Part shown: positions 1-6,094 of the stretch, piece by piece
How the letters are laid out: every line of letters starts with the position of its first letter
How positions within the stretch are numbered: the first letter of the stretch is position 1
Origin: Planctomycetales bacterium
GTDB taxonomy: Bacteria > Planctomycetota > Phycisphaerae > SM23-33
Direction: 5' to 3'
Assembly: GCA_030631085.1 (NCBI GenBank)
Contig: DAOVLV010000117.1
Span: 1 to 6,357, forward strand
Length of the DNA stretch: 6,357 bases
Notes under the pieces: model-generated
The model's input: the letters and a program-made list of their open reading frames with translations, nothing else
What the model was told of the DNA's origin: nothing
The model's database searches: none
Position numbers and translations under genes: made by a program

Positions 1-1
1 G

Positions 2-487
2 CGGTATGCGTATTTCATTACCTGCACCGACGTGGTCAAGGACGCCGACGGCGAAATCGTCGAACTGCATTGCACTTACGACCCAGCCACCCGCGGCGGG
101 GACTCGCCCGACGGACGAAAAGTCAAAGCCACACTGCACTGGGTCTCGGCAGAGCATTCCGTCCCCGCAGAGGTGCGGCTATATGATTACCTGTTAACCG
201 AAGAATCCCCCGCCGACGCCGACGACTGGAAATCCAGCCTGAACCCCGACTCGCTTGAGGTGCTGACCGACTGCCGCGTCGAACCGTCACTGGCCGATGC
301 CGGCAAAAACGTGGCCGCCCCCAAGGGACAGGCAAACACCGGGGCCACGGCACCCCGTCGATACCAGTTCGAAAGACTAGGCTACTTCTGCACCGATCCC
401 GATTCGACCGAAGGTAAATTGGTATTCAACCGAACCGTCTCCCTCCGCGACACCTGGGCGAAGATACAGAAGCAACAGAAGAAATAG
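2..487 (+). CDS. glnS: Glutaminyl-tRNA synthetase, C-terminal part (5' end outside window)
   Basis: Cytoplasmic class I aminoacyl-tRNA synthetase that charges tRNA-Gln with glutamine. Only the last 161 residues are present, and the reading frame is open from base 2. They match the C-terminal anticodon-binding beta-barrels: YFITCTDVVKDADGEIVEL at the start, then CTYDPATRGG, the LHWVSAEH strand, EVRLYDYLL, the LNPDSLEVL and EPSLADA segments, and finally YQFERLGYFC, DPDS, KLVFNRTVSLRDTWAKI, which is the family's typical ending. The catalytic HIGH and KMSKS motifs would lie upstream of the window. One oddity is about 20 extra Gly/Ala/Pro/Lys-rich residues (bases 302-361) between EPSLADA and YQFERLGYF, which usually nearly abut. 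The protein ends in a short lysine/glutamine-rich tail. Assignment is from recognition of these conserved blocks and is secure; the insertion is unlikely to affect function because it lies in a surface loop (inference). Confidence 0.95.
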   Translation, partial: RYAYFITCTDVVKDADGEIVELHCTYDPATRGGDSPDGRKVKATLHWVSAEHSVPAEVRLYDYLLTEESPADADDWKSSLNPDSLEVLTDCRVEPSLADAGKNVAAPKGQANTGATAPRRYQFERLGYFCTDPDSTEGKLVFNRTVSLRDTWAKIQKQQKK

Positions 488-507
488 TCCATGCACGCCA
501 CGCCGTA

Positions 508-520
508 GTCCCTTGGGGAC
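508..520. repeat. Short hairpin after glnS
   Basis: GTCCC (508-512) can pair with GGGAC (516-520) around a 3-base loop, 21 bases after the glnS stop. There is no following T-tract, so it is not a convincing intrinsic terminator. The surrounding G+C-rich stretch (about 495-540) has the look of a dispersed intergenic element, but only one copy is in this window. Confidence 0.25.
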
Positions 521-540
521 GAAGGCGGGAATTACACGGA

Positions 541-568
541 TTGCACAAGTTTTAAAATCAGGTATATG
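541..568 (+). promoter_or_regulatory. Candidate promoter for the HNH gene
   Basis: TTGCAC (541-546) resembles a sigma70-type -35 box and TATATG (563-568) a -10 box, with a 16-base spacer. This lies 36 bases before the preferred ATG at 605, in a clearly A+T-richer stretch than the preceding glnS end. A second possible -10, TATAAG at 576-581, has no good -35 partner. It is a pattern match only. Confidence 0.3.
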
Positions 569-604
569 GCAAAGTTATAAGTTCTCCAACTGTGAGTGTC
601 TCTT

Positions 605-1339
605 ATGCCAAAGTGCATTTTCTGTCGATCTACGGCAAATGGTTTCACGACCCGCGAACACATTCTACCGGAGTCTCTCGGGGGTGGGGATTGGGCAATC
701 CTGCCGGGTAATCTTGTTTGCGATGAATGCCAAAACCGTTTCGGTTCGGAAATAGAGCAGCAAGCCCTTGGTGACTATCCCTTTTCTTTTTTTAGGACGT
801 TTCTTGGTATCCCAACCAAGAAAGGGAAGCCCCCATGGTTCCCGTCGTGGGAAGGAGTCGTCCGTGCGTCGCTTCGACCTAGTATAATCGGTTACGATCC
901 CAGTCCCCCATTCGAAGAGACGACACTAACTGGAAAGAAGACGCAAATGCGTTTGCTTGCGCATCCGATAAAAGCAAACATGATCTGTCGATTCTTGCTG
1001 AAAATGGGAATAGAAGTCGTTGCAGCTGATGACCCAGAGGCTGTGTTTGATCAGAAATATGATGCGTCAAGACATTATGCACTCACGGGGCAAAAGGAGA
1101 GCTCATGGTGGTATCTTCAGTGTGAAGACATGGCTATGGCCTCGCACTACATAACACAAGGTGTGTCATTTGACGAATGGGCGAATAACGTGAAGCTAGA
1201 TGTTATCGTCATCGAAGATAACGCCGAAATATTTCACTTGAGGCTGCTATATATGGATATTTTCGTCCCGCTTGAACCACGAATTAGACCCCAGTTGGAA
1301 GAACTCAAAGAACCGGAATATCGGCTCTTTGTGGTCTGA
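605..1339 (+). CDS. HNH_5-type endonuclease-like protein
   Basis: 244-residue protein whose N-terminus carries a zinc-ribbon HNH nuclease core: CIFC (residues 4-7), EHILPESLGG (18-27, His19 the expected general base), then VCDECQNRFG (38-47) with CDEC as the second metal-binding pair and Asn44 in the third HNH position. This arrangement is typical of the HNH_5 group, small nucleases often found in accessory and defence-like DNA. Residues from about 60 onward are not recognisable to me; they form a domain of about 180 residues rich in aromatic residues, with no membrane segment or signal peptide. Start: ATG at 605 puts CxxC right at the N-terminus and has a weak GTGAG 5-9 bases upstream; GTG at 596 is an in-frame alternative adding three residues. 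The gene is less G+C-rich than glnS and converges on the dcd-like gene, leaving a 42-base gap. The nuclease fold is well supported; target and biological role are unknown. Confidence 0.8.
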   Translation: MPKCIFCRSTANGFTTREHILPESLGGGDWAILPGNLVCDECQNRFGSEIEQQALGDYPFSFFRTFLGIPTKKGKPPWFPSWEGVVRASLRPSIIGYDPSPPFEETTLTGKKTQMRLLAHPIKANMICRFLLKMGIEVVAADDPEAVFDQKYDASRHYALTGQKESSWWYLQCEDMAMASHYITQGVSFDEWANNVKLDVIVIEDNAEIFHLRLLYMDIFVPLEPRIRPQLEELKEPEYRLFVV

Positions 1340-1344
1340 TCGGC

Positions 1345-1367
1345 GGGCGGCCTCCAGCGTTTCGCCC
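1345..1367. terminator. Weak hairpin between convergent genes
   Basis: GGGCG (1345-1349) can pair with CGCCC (1363-1367), plus a G-T wobble, enclosing a loop of about 11-13 bases in the 42-base gap between two convergent genes. The location suits a shared terminator, but the stem is short and no T-tract follows on either strand. Confidence 0.25.
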
Positions 1368-1381
1368 TACGATCTCTCAAT

Positions 1382-2017
1382 TCATGCTTGTGCGCCGGTT
1401 ACATCACTCTGGCCATGCGTTGCGGATTCGTGCTGCCCCACGTCAAGCTTTGGTGGATTCGTAATTTGGGCAACCGTAATTTGGGCAACAGCGTCATCTT
1501 CGTGCAGAACAAGATGGAGCGGACCACAATTGGTCATCTCAAGCGTAACGTTTCCAGACCAACCCGCATGAATGGTGGGCGCTGTCAGATGGACGACGAG
1601 GCCGGTTCTTGCCCTAGTGCTTTTACCGTCGATGAAGCATATAAACCTGGGGTTATCCTCCGGCGTGCCGACAATCTCCTTTGTTTGCCACAAAATAAAA
1701 CCGCCTGGACGCACTACAACACAATCGTCCCGCCTCACGACCATATCAGTATCTTGCGAGTCTTTTTCATGGGGTGGCGGCACTAAGTATTTCCGTGACA
1801 TTTTTCCGTAGTTCATCCGCGCAATGTTCATCTGCAACTCGTGGAGCCCTCTTTCGATATTATCGCCGGCGAGTTTCCTGATGTCCCAAATCCGAGCCTG
1901 ATCCACAGAATCCAGATGAAGATCGATTGAGGTAGGACCAATAGTTGCAGGGGGAGGCTTAACGATCAACCTGCCTGATTCGATTGCCGCTTGAAGGTCG
2001 CCGTCAGACAGGTACAT
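1382..2017 (-). CDS. dcd: dCTP deaminase / dUTPase-fold protein
   Basis: 211-residue member of the trimeric dCTP deaminase/dUTPase family, cytoplasmic enzymes converting dCTP to dUTP (or to dUMP in bifunctional members) for thymidylate synthesis. The N-terminal MYLSDGDLQAAI resembles other Dcd starts, and IGPTSIDLHLD (26-36) is the family's conserved strand. GKSTRARTGLVVHLTAPTIHAGWSGNVTLE (131-160) aligns without gaps to E. coli Dcd 109-138: Ser133, Arg137, His143, Ala146 and catalytic Glu160 correspond to S111, R115, H121, A124 and E138. E. coli R110 is Lys132 here, as in bifunctional enzymes of the Mycobacterium type. HGQ (201-203) near the C-terminus resembles the family's closing segment. 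Residues 37-95 are longer and more divergent than in E. coli. A perfect 15-bp tandem repeat duplicates VAQIT (177-186) in the strand normally present once. A run of six G about 10 bases before the ATG may act as ribosome-binding site. The gene lies 18 bases after a small upstream gene, probably co-transcribed. Confidence 0.82.
   Translation of the reverse strand: MYLSDGDLQAAIESGRLIVKPPPATIGPTSIDLHLDSVDQARIWDIRKLAGDNIERGLHELQMNIARMNYGKMSRKYLVPPPHEKDSQDTDMVVRRDDCVVVRPGGFILWQTKEIVGTPEDNPRFICFIDGKSTRARTGLVVHLTAPTIHAGWSGNVTLEMTNCGPLHLVLHEDDAVAQITVAQITNPPKLDVGQHESATHGQSDVTGAQA
1460..1489. repeat. Perfect 15-bp tandem duplication inside dcd
   Basis: CGTAATTTGGGCAAC occurs twice head to tail (1460-1474 and 1475-1489) with no mismatch. 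On the reverse strand it encodes VAQIT twice in frame, so the reading frame is kept. The identity of the two units suggests a recent slippage or replication duplication. Confidence 0.95.
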
Positions 2018-2035
2018 GGCCAGTGCCCCCCGTAT

Positions 2036-2311
2036 TCATTTGTTGGGTAGATTGATTATTGTTAACGGGACATCGATCGCTTCACCATCCGGCATCCTGA
2101 CCCGCGCACTTTTACCGCCATTCTTTATCACCCGCACCTCAAGGCTACCATGGATTGGGTTGGCGGATAAGTTATCAACTGGTCTCGCGTAGTGTTTAGG
2201 GGCGATCCCTTCGTAGGGCTTGCCGTCCAGGGTCTTGACGGCAAAGACAACCTCTCCCGAAAAAGCACTCCGATACAGTTCGCAACTCATATTTCCGTGC
2301 AAGGCTACCAT
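2036..2311 (-). CDS. Small protein of unknown function upstream of dcd
   Basis: 91-residue protein that I cannot assign to a named family. It has no signal peptide, membrane segment, cysteine pair or obvious catalytic motif. The middle (KPYEGIAPKHYARP, about 31-44) is a compact motif-like block, and the C-terminal half (LEVRVIKNGG, then VRMPDGEAIDVPLTI) reads as alternating beta-strands, suggesting a small beta-rich fold. The start is well supported: on the reverse strand AGGAGAAAGGA lies 7-17 bases upstream of ATG at 2311, with a promoter-like sequence further upstream. It ends 18 bases before the dcd start on the same strand, so the two are probably one transcript and may act together. Real coding is supported by the ribosome-binding site, the tight spacing and a plausible protein composition. 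Confidence 0.72.
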   Translation of the reverse strand: MVALHGNMSCELYRSAFSGEVVFAVKTLDGKPYEGIAPKHYARPVDNLSANPIHGSLEVRVIKNGGKSARVRMPDGEAIDVPLTIINLPNK

Positions 2312-2329
2312 CTTACGTTCCTTTCTCCT

Positions 2330-2393
2330 GCGACAAGTGTTTTCCTTAACACAACTTCGACATGTTACTTATACCACTGTGTGAGCGACAAGT
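2330..2393. repeat. 9-bp direct repeat flanking the operon promoter
   Basis: GCGACAAGT is present at 2330-2338 and again at 2385-2393 (reverse strand ACTTGTCGC). One copy overlaps the -35 box and its spacer, the other lies in the 5' leader close to the ribosome-binding site. The 55-base periodicity and the placement would suit a pair of operator half-sites bound by a looping or cooperative regulator, but chance is possible. Confidence 0.4.
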
Positions 2394-2396
2394 AAA
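2368..2396 (-). promoter_or_regulatory. Candidate promoter of the small-protein/dcd operon
   Basis: Read on the reverse strand, TTTACT (2396-2391) is followed after exactly 17 bases by TATAAG (2373-2368), close to sigma70 -35 and -10 boxes. Transcription would begin near 2361, giving a leader of about 50 bases that ends in a strong Shine-Dalgarno sequence before ATG 2311. Good spacing and position, but no experimental support. Confidence 0.5.
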
Positions 2397-2429
2397 ATTT
2401 GATTAACTTGGCGCCGTGGTCGGGTGCCG

Positions 2430-2450
2430 TGGCCGCGGCGTTTGCGGCTA
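2430..2450. repeat. G+C-rich hairpin in the divergent intergenic region
   Basis: TGGCCGC (2430-2436) can pair with GCGGCTA (2444-2450), one G-T wobble included, around a 7-base loop. The G+C content of 2410-2455 is much higher than that of the adjacent promoter regions, and GCCGTGG occurs twice just upstream (2413-2419 and 2426-2432). It resembles a palindromic dispersed intergenic repeat more than a terminator, as no T-tract follows. Confidence 0.35.
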
Positions 2451-2464
2451 CGTTTGTGCGTTCA

Positions 2465-2493
2465 TACTTGTATCCGCTCTGAATGAGTATTAT
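2465..2493 (+). promoter_or_regulatory. Weak candidate promoter for the hydrolase/lyase operon
   Basis: TATTAT (2488-2493) differs from the -10 consensus at one base and sits 57 bases before the hydrolase start. The hexamer 17 bases upstream, TACTTG (2465-2470), is a poor -35 box, so an activator or an alternative sigma factor may be needed. Only the -10 is persuasive. Confidence 0.25.
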
Positions 2494-2549
2494 CTTTCTT
2501 CCATGCCGGACGCCGTAACAGCGATAACTTATGGAAGGAGTGAGCAGCG

Positions 2550-3971
2550 ATGAACGGTCTTGCGTTTTGTGAGCGGAACAGGCATTACTTCGAGTATCGC
2601 GGCAAGCCCATCTGGTTGAGCGGGCACTCGCGGCTGTGGCCGATGACGGGATGGATACCGCCGGTCACTGAGCCTGTTGGCAAACCGCATGAAGGCGCCG
2701 GCGGGCACTTCGCCGTCGGCCGGACCTACCACGACGAGGTCGCCCGGGTCGCTGAAAGCGGCGGACATCTGTTCCGCATGACACCCTTCTGGCCTGACGC
2801 ATGGCAGGGAGGAATCCCCATGCCGTTCAAGCAACTCAAACCGGGCCGGTTCGACCTGACGCAATGGGACGAAGCCTACTTCGAAGCCTTCCGGGAGTTC
2901 TTCGCGCTGACAGCCGAGCGCGACATCATCATTCAACTGGAAATATGGGACAGGCCCGGACTGAGCCAGTGGCATCCGTCGCGCTGGCCTGCGCATCCGA
3001 TGAACCCGGACCACAACGTCAACTACGGTACGGACGTCCTTCCCGGCAGCGACGGCGACGGAAACATCGTTTTCGGCGAACGCCTCTTCTACACCACCGC
3101 ACGCGGCGAAAGGCCCGAATTGTTCGCTCTTCAGCAAGCGTACGTGCAGAAACTGCTCGACGAAACCAAAGCATTCCCCAACGTGATTTACTGCATCGAA
3201 AACGAAGGCTGCGGCGGGATCGAATGGGAAGCATACTGGGCGAAGATCATCCGCGAAACGATAAGCGACGCCATTATCACCGCCATGCCGCTCGACGCCA
3301 ACGAGCATACCTGGCGGTCTTACTTCGACGCGCCGCACTTCAACTGTCTTGACGGCGGCGGTACGGGCCTGCGATACGCAATGCTCGATACGGTCGGCAA
3401 TGACGCGGGTTTCAATGAGTCTCAATCCCGCCTCCGCTACGACCGCATCGCCCTTCTGCGAGAGACAATGGCGAAGTATTACCTGCTGATGGAGGCCTAC
3501 CCTGAAAAAACACGCCCCGTGTACGTCTCGAACAATTTCGGGAAGGTGTTGGACAGCATCTGGGCCATGTTCTGCTCCGGGGCCGCCGGTCTGCGATACC
3601 ACCGCTGCACGTGGGACGAGACGGAGGAGGCTTACCGTTGGGTGCGGGCCTTCAATACTTTTCTTGACGAGACGTCCGTGCCATTCGTGGACATGGCGCC
3701 TGCCAACCATAGGCTCAGCGGCCACGGCGTGTGCCTGGCAAACGAAAAAGTCGCAGTCGTCTATCTTCCAACGGACCGGCCTGTTATATTGACAATTCCA
3801 AACTCGGCGGGAAAAGTGCGTATCCGCCTGTTTGACTGCGATCAGGGAAAATGGATCAGCGACGAGGCAGTCAGCCCGGAACAAACACCCGGCGCCGGTA
3901 AAGGCTTTTCGGTTATACTACAAGCAACAAGCGATACCGGCACGGCTGCCTACGTGGAAACAGTTAAATGA
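2550..3971 (+). CDS. Glycoside hydrolase-like TIM-barrel protein (DUF4038/GH140-like)
   Basis: 473-residue protein resembling clan-A-type (beta/alpha)8 hydrolases of the DUF4038/GH140-like group with a C-terminal beta-sandwich. The first strand region FEYRGKPIWLSGHSRLW (14-30) is typical; a strand with RMTPFWPDAW follows at 76-85, and DIIIQLEIWDRPG at 125-137. NVIYCIENEG (211-220) matches the end of strand beta4, making Glu219 the likely acid/base. RPVYVSNNFG (322-331), where such enzymes usually place the nucleophile Glu, has Asn-Asn instead, followed by the expected WAMFCSGAAGLRY (338-350). About 390-473 form the small C-terminal domain, HGVCLANEKVAVVYLP onward. No signal peptide: a TGA at 2541-2543 just upstream blocks any longer start, so it should act in the cytoplasm. 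ATG 2550 has GGAAGGAG (2533-2540) at good spacing. It lies 13 bases before the lyase gene and is probably co-transcribed with it. Family assignment is moderate; substrate and activity unknown. Confidence 0.75.
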   Translation: MNGLAFCERNRHYFEYRGKPIWLSGHSRLWPMTGWIPPVTEPVGKPHEGAGGHFAVGRTYHDEVARVAESGGHLFRMTPFWPDAWQGGIPMPFKQLKPGRFDLTQWDEAYFEAFREFFALTAERDIIIQLEIWDRPGLSQWHPSRWPAHPMNPDHNVNYGTDVLPGSDGDGNIVFGERLFYTTARGERPELFALQQAYVQKLLDETKAFPNVIYCIENEGCGGIEWEAYWAKIIRETISDAIITAMPLDANEHTWRSYFDAPHFNCLDGGGTGLRYAMLDTVGNDAGFNESQSRLRYDRIALLRETMAKYYLLMEAYPEKTRPVYVSNNFGKVLDSIWAMFCSGAAGLRYHRCTWDETEEAYRWVRAFNTFLDETSVPFVDMAPANHRLSGHGVCLANEKVAVVYLPTDRPVILTIPNSAGKVRIRLFDCDQGKWISDEAVSPEQTPGAGKGFSVILQATSDTGTAAYVETVK

Positions 3972-4221
3972 AATGAGGTGCGAAATGTCCGGAAAGATAT
4001 TTATTGGGGTAACAATTATATGCATGAACGTTCAACTCATTGCAGCCGATAGTCCCGTCAAACCACCGACGGCGGAAACGGTGCTGAAGACGCTCAACAA
4101 GGCCCACCCACGCCTGATACTGACCGACAAACGTCTGGCCGAGTTGAAAGCGTTGATGAAGCGCGACGACCTGCTGAAGAAATGTTACAAAGACGTGCTG
4201 AAGCAGGCCGACGAGTATTGC
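3819..4221 (+). repeat. Duplicated junction segment, copy 1
   Basis: This stretch, hydrolase 3' end plus lyase 5' end, is repeated at 5927-6327. In the lyase part the two copies keep the same length (start codon to the TGC codon is 234 bases in both), and only 2 bases differ in length across the hydrolase-tail/spacer part. Substitutions are spread and mostly synonymous, so both copies have been under coding constraint. Confidence 0.9.
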
Positions 4222-5823
4222 ACCAAGCCGCCGCTGAAGTACAAGAAGATCGGACCGCGCCTGCTTTCTGTCAGCCGGGCGTGCGTCAGCCGCATCTACA
4301 CCCTGGGCCTTGCATGGCGTCTGACCGGTAAGGAGAAATACGCCGCCAAGGCCAAGGAAAATCTTCTGGCAGTATGTGCGTTCAAGGACTGGAATCCCCC
4401 GCACTTTCTCGACACCGCCGAGATGTCCCACGCGGTCGGTGTCGGGTACGACTGGCTTTTCGATTATCTTGACGCCGAGTCGCGTGAGAAGATCCGGGCC
4501 GGGCTTATCAACAACGGTCTGAAGCCGGGACTGGTGCTGTACAAAGGCGGCGGAACGTGGGAGGTAAAGTCGTTCTACAACTGGAACCAGGTCTGCAACG
4601 GCGGGCTGATAATAGGCGCCCTGGCCATCGCCGAGACCAACCCGGAATACGCTAGGCGGATCGTACCCTCGGCCGTGAAACTCCTGCCCCGCGCCTTGGC
4701 GACCTACGCGCCTGACGGCGCTTGGCCTGAAGGACCGTCTTACTGGGGATACGCCACAAGGTACACAGTCTATTGCTTGGCGGCGCTGAATACGGCATTG
4801 GACGACGACTTCGGACTTTCGCAAATAAAAGGGCTGTCCGAGACCGGCCTGTTCCCGATCTATACTGCAGGTCCGACAGGCCTGTCCTTCAATTTCGCCG
4901 ACGCCCGTGAAAACCTGCGACTGAGCAGCACTCCGTGCCTGTTCTGGCTGGCGCGAAGATTCGACAAACCCATGTTCGCCGAGGTCCAGCGCGAAATGCT
5001 GTCGAAATACAGCGCAAGACCGCGGGATTTTATCTGGTACATGCCAGCGGGCAAGAAGTCGCCCGCACCGACGCTCGACAAGTATTTCCGCGGACCCGTC
5101 GAAGTAGCAGTCTTCCGCAGCGCCTGGAACGATCCTAACGCACTGTTCGTAGCCGTCAAGGCAGGATACAGCAAGGTCAACCACTCTCACCTCGACATAG
5201 GAAACTTCGAGATAGACGCACTCGGCGTCCGCTGGGCGCGCGACCTGGGAATGGAAAACTACAACATGCCGGGATACTCGAACAGCCCCATCTACCGCAT
5301 CAGGTCGATTAGTCACAACGTCCCGGTCCTTGCGGGCAAAGACCAGCGAAGTGACGGAAAGGCAAGGATCACTACGTTCAAAACAGGTCATTCGGACGGT
5401 CTAGCTGTGCTGGATCTTTCGTCGGCCTACAAAGACCACGCCCGGAATGTGACACGCGGAGTTGCCACCGTCGGCGGACGCCGGGCAGTTCTCGTTCAGG
5501 ACGAGTTTAAGATAGACAAGCCCTGCGAAGTGGCATGGGGCATGACGACGGATGCGAAAATTACCGTCGAGAAAAACGTGGCGGTTCTGACCATTGGCGA
5601 CAAGAAGATGACAGCCCGCATACTTTCGCCTGCCGGAGCGGTCTTCACGGTCGAATCGGCAGAGCAGAAACCGCCGCAAAAGACCAACAAGGGTGTCAAA
5701 CGTCTGATGATCCGCCTGAAGGACCAAAAAGGCGATGTGCGGATTACGGTATTCTTCGCGCCGCACTGGCCGGACGGTAAATCGGTCAAGCCGCCGGCGG
5801 TAAAACCTTTAAAGCAATGGTAA
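3985..5823 (+). CDS. Exported heparinase II/III-family polysaccharide lyase
   Basis: 612-residue secreted lyase expected to cleave a uronic-acid-containing polysaccharide by beta-elimination in the periplasm or outside. Residues 1-21 form a Sec signal peptide (Lys4, hydrophobic IFIGVTIIC, cleavage probably after AA21). The mature N-terminus HPRLILTDKRLAELK is the common start of this family. The alpha/alpha toroid (about 30-365) carries SHAVGVGYDW (His149), NWNQVCNGG (199-207) and PDGAWPEGPSYWGYATRY with Tyr253 and Tyr256. The heparinase II/III beta-sandwich follows from about 370 (VFRSAW) with the signature NHSHLDIGNF (399-408), where His400/His402 correspond to the catalytic/metal region, and ALGVRWARDLG. 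The start is ATG 3985: GAGGTG precedes it, and the downstream paralogue begins at the equivalent codon; ATG 3973 is an in-frame alternative adding four residues. The polysaccharide is not predictable here. Full length for the family, no disruption. Confidence 0.88.
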   Translation: MSGKIFIGVTIICMNVQLIAADSPVKPPTAETVLKTLNKAHPRLILTDKRLAELKALMKRDDLLKKCYKDVLKQADEYCTKPPLKYKKIGPRLLSVSRACVSRIYTLGLAWRLTGKEKYAAKAKENLLAVCAFKDWNPPHFLDTAEMSHAVGVGYDWLFDYLDAESREKIRAGLINNGLKPGLVLYKGGGTWEVKSFYNWNQVCNGGLIIGALAIAETNPEYARRIVPSAVKLLPRALATYAPDGAWPEGPSYWGYATRYTVYCLAALNTALDDDFGLSQIKGLSETGLFPIYTAGPTGLSFNFADARENLRLSSTPCLFWLARRFDKPMFAEVQREMLSKYSARPRDFIWYMPAGKKSPAPTLDKYFRGPVEVAVFRSAWNDPNALFVAVKAGYSKVNHSHLDIGNFEIDALGVRWARDLGMENYNMPGYSNSPIYRIRSISHNVPVLAGKDQRSDGKARITTFKTGHSDGLAVLDLSSAYKDHARNVTRGVATVGGRRAVLVQDEFKIDKPCEVAWGMTTDAKITVEKNVAVLTIGDKKMTARILSPAGAVFTVESAEQKPPQKTNKGVKRLMIRLKDQKGDVRITVFFAPHWPDGKSVKPPAVKPLKQW

Positions 5824-5926
5824 CGACGGTTCAATCAAGGCATCACGGTTTCGTTTTAATTCTGTCGGCTGTCGGTTGCCGAGACCCTGCCGTTTTAGAA
5901 GGCATTGAGCGATTGATCGCCAGTGG
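5824..5926. other. Spacer between first lyase and hydrolase remnant
   Basis: 103 bases with no reading frame, promoter or terminator that I can support. TGTCGG occurs twice close together near 5862-5875, too short to interpret. It separates the first lyase stop from the start of the duplicated segment and would contain the deletion or recombination scar that removed the second hydrolase gene. Confidence 0.5.
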
Positions 5927-6094
5927 CGTATCCACCTGTTCGACTGCGATCAGGGTGAATGGTTGAGCGACGAGGCAGTCAGCCCGGAACAAATGCCGGG
6001 CGCCGGTAAAAACTTTGTAGTAACGCTCCAGGCAAAAAGCGATACTGGCACAGCCGCATATGTGGAAACGTCCGGTAAAGGAGATAGACTATGA
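5927..6094 (+). pseudogene. 3' remnant of a second glycoside hydrolase gene
   Basis: From RIHLFDCDQGEW to AAYVETSGKGDRL-stop (about 55 codons), this region is homologous to the last ~48 residues of the hydrolase-like protein at 2550-3971 (its residues 424-471), at roughly four fifths DNA identity by eye. Homology stops abruptly at 5927; just upstream, an in-frame TGA (5906-5908) and unrelated sequence follow, and no start codon or ribosome-binding site fits. It is therefore a truncated duplicate, not an expressed gene. Its reading frame still ends in TGA at 6092-6094, overlapping the start ATG 6091 of the next gene by ATGA, a relic of translational coupling. Its own tail SGKGDRL differs from the first copy's VK. 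Confidence 0.85.

Noticed and set aside
513..755. Forward open frame overlapping the HNH gene start
   Set aside because: It overlaps the HNH gene in another frame, has no motif, and runs through the CxxC-encoding region.
1388..1811. Forward open frames within dcd
   Set aside because: Antisense to the dcd-like gene, whose catalytic motifs are intact; the translations show no recognisable family.
2529..3884. Long reverse-strand open frame opposite the hydrolase gene
   Set aside because: It lies wholly antisense to a gene with recognisable family motifs and a good ribosome-binding site; its translation is Arg/Val/Phe-rich with no known motif, typical of a codon-bias shadow.
3832..3984. Extended N-terminus of the first lyase
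   Set aside because: It would overlap the hydrolase 3' end out of frame and bury the signal peptide; the paralogue at 6091 supports the start at 3985.
3964..5391. Long reverse-strand open frame opposite the lyase gene
   Set aside because: Antisense to a clearly conserved lyase; no family motif and composition typical of a shadow of G+C-rich coding DNA.
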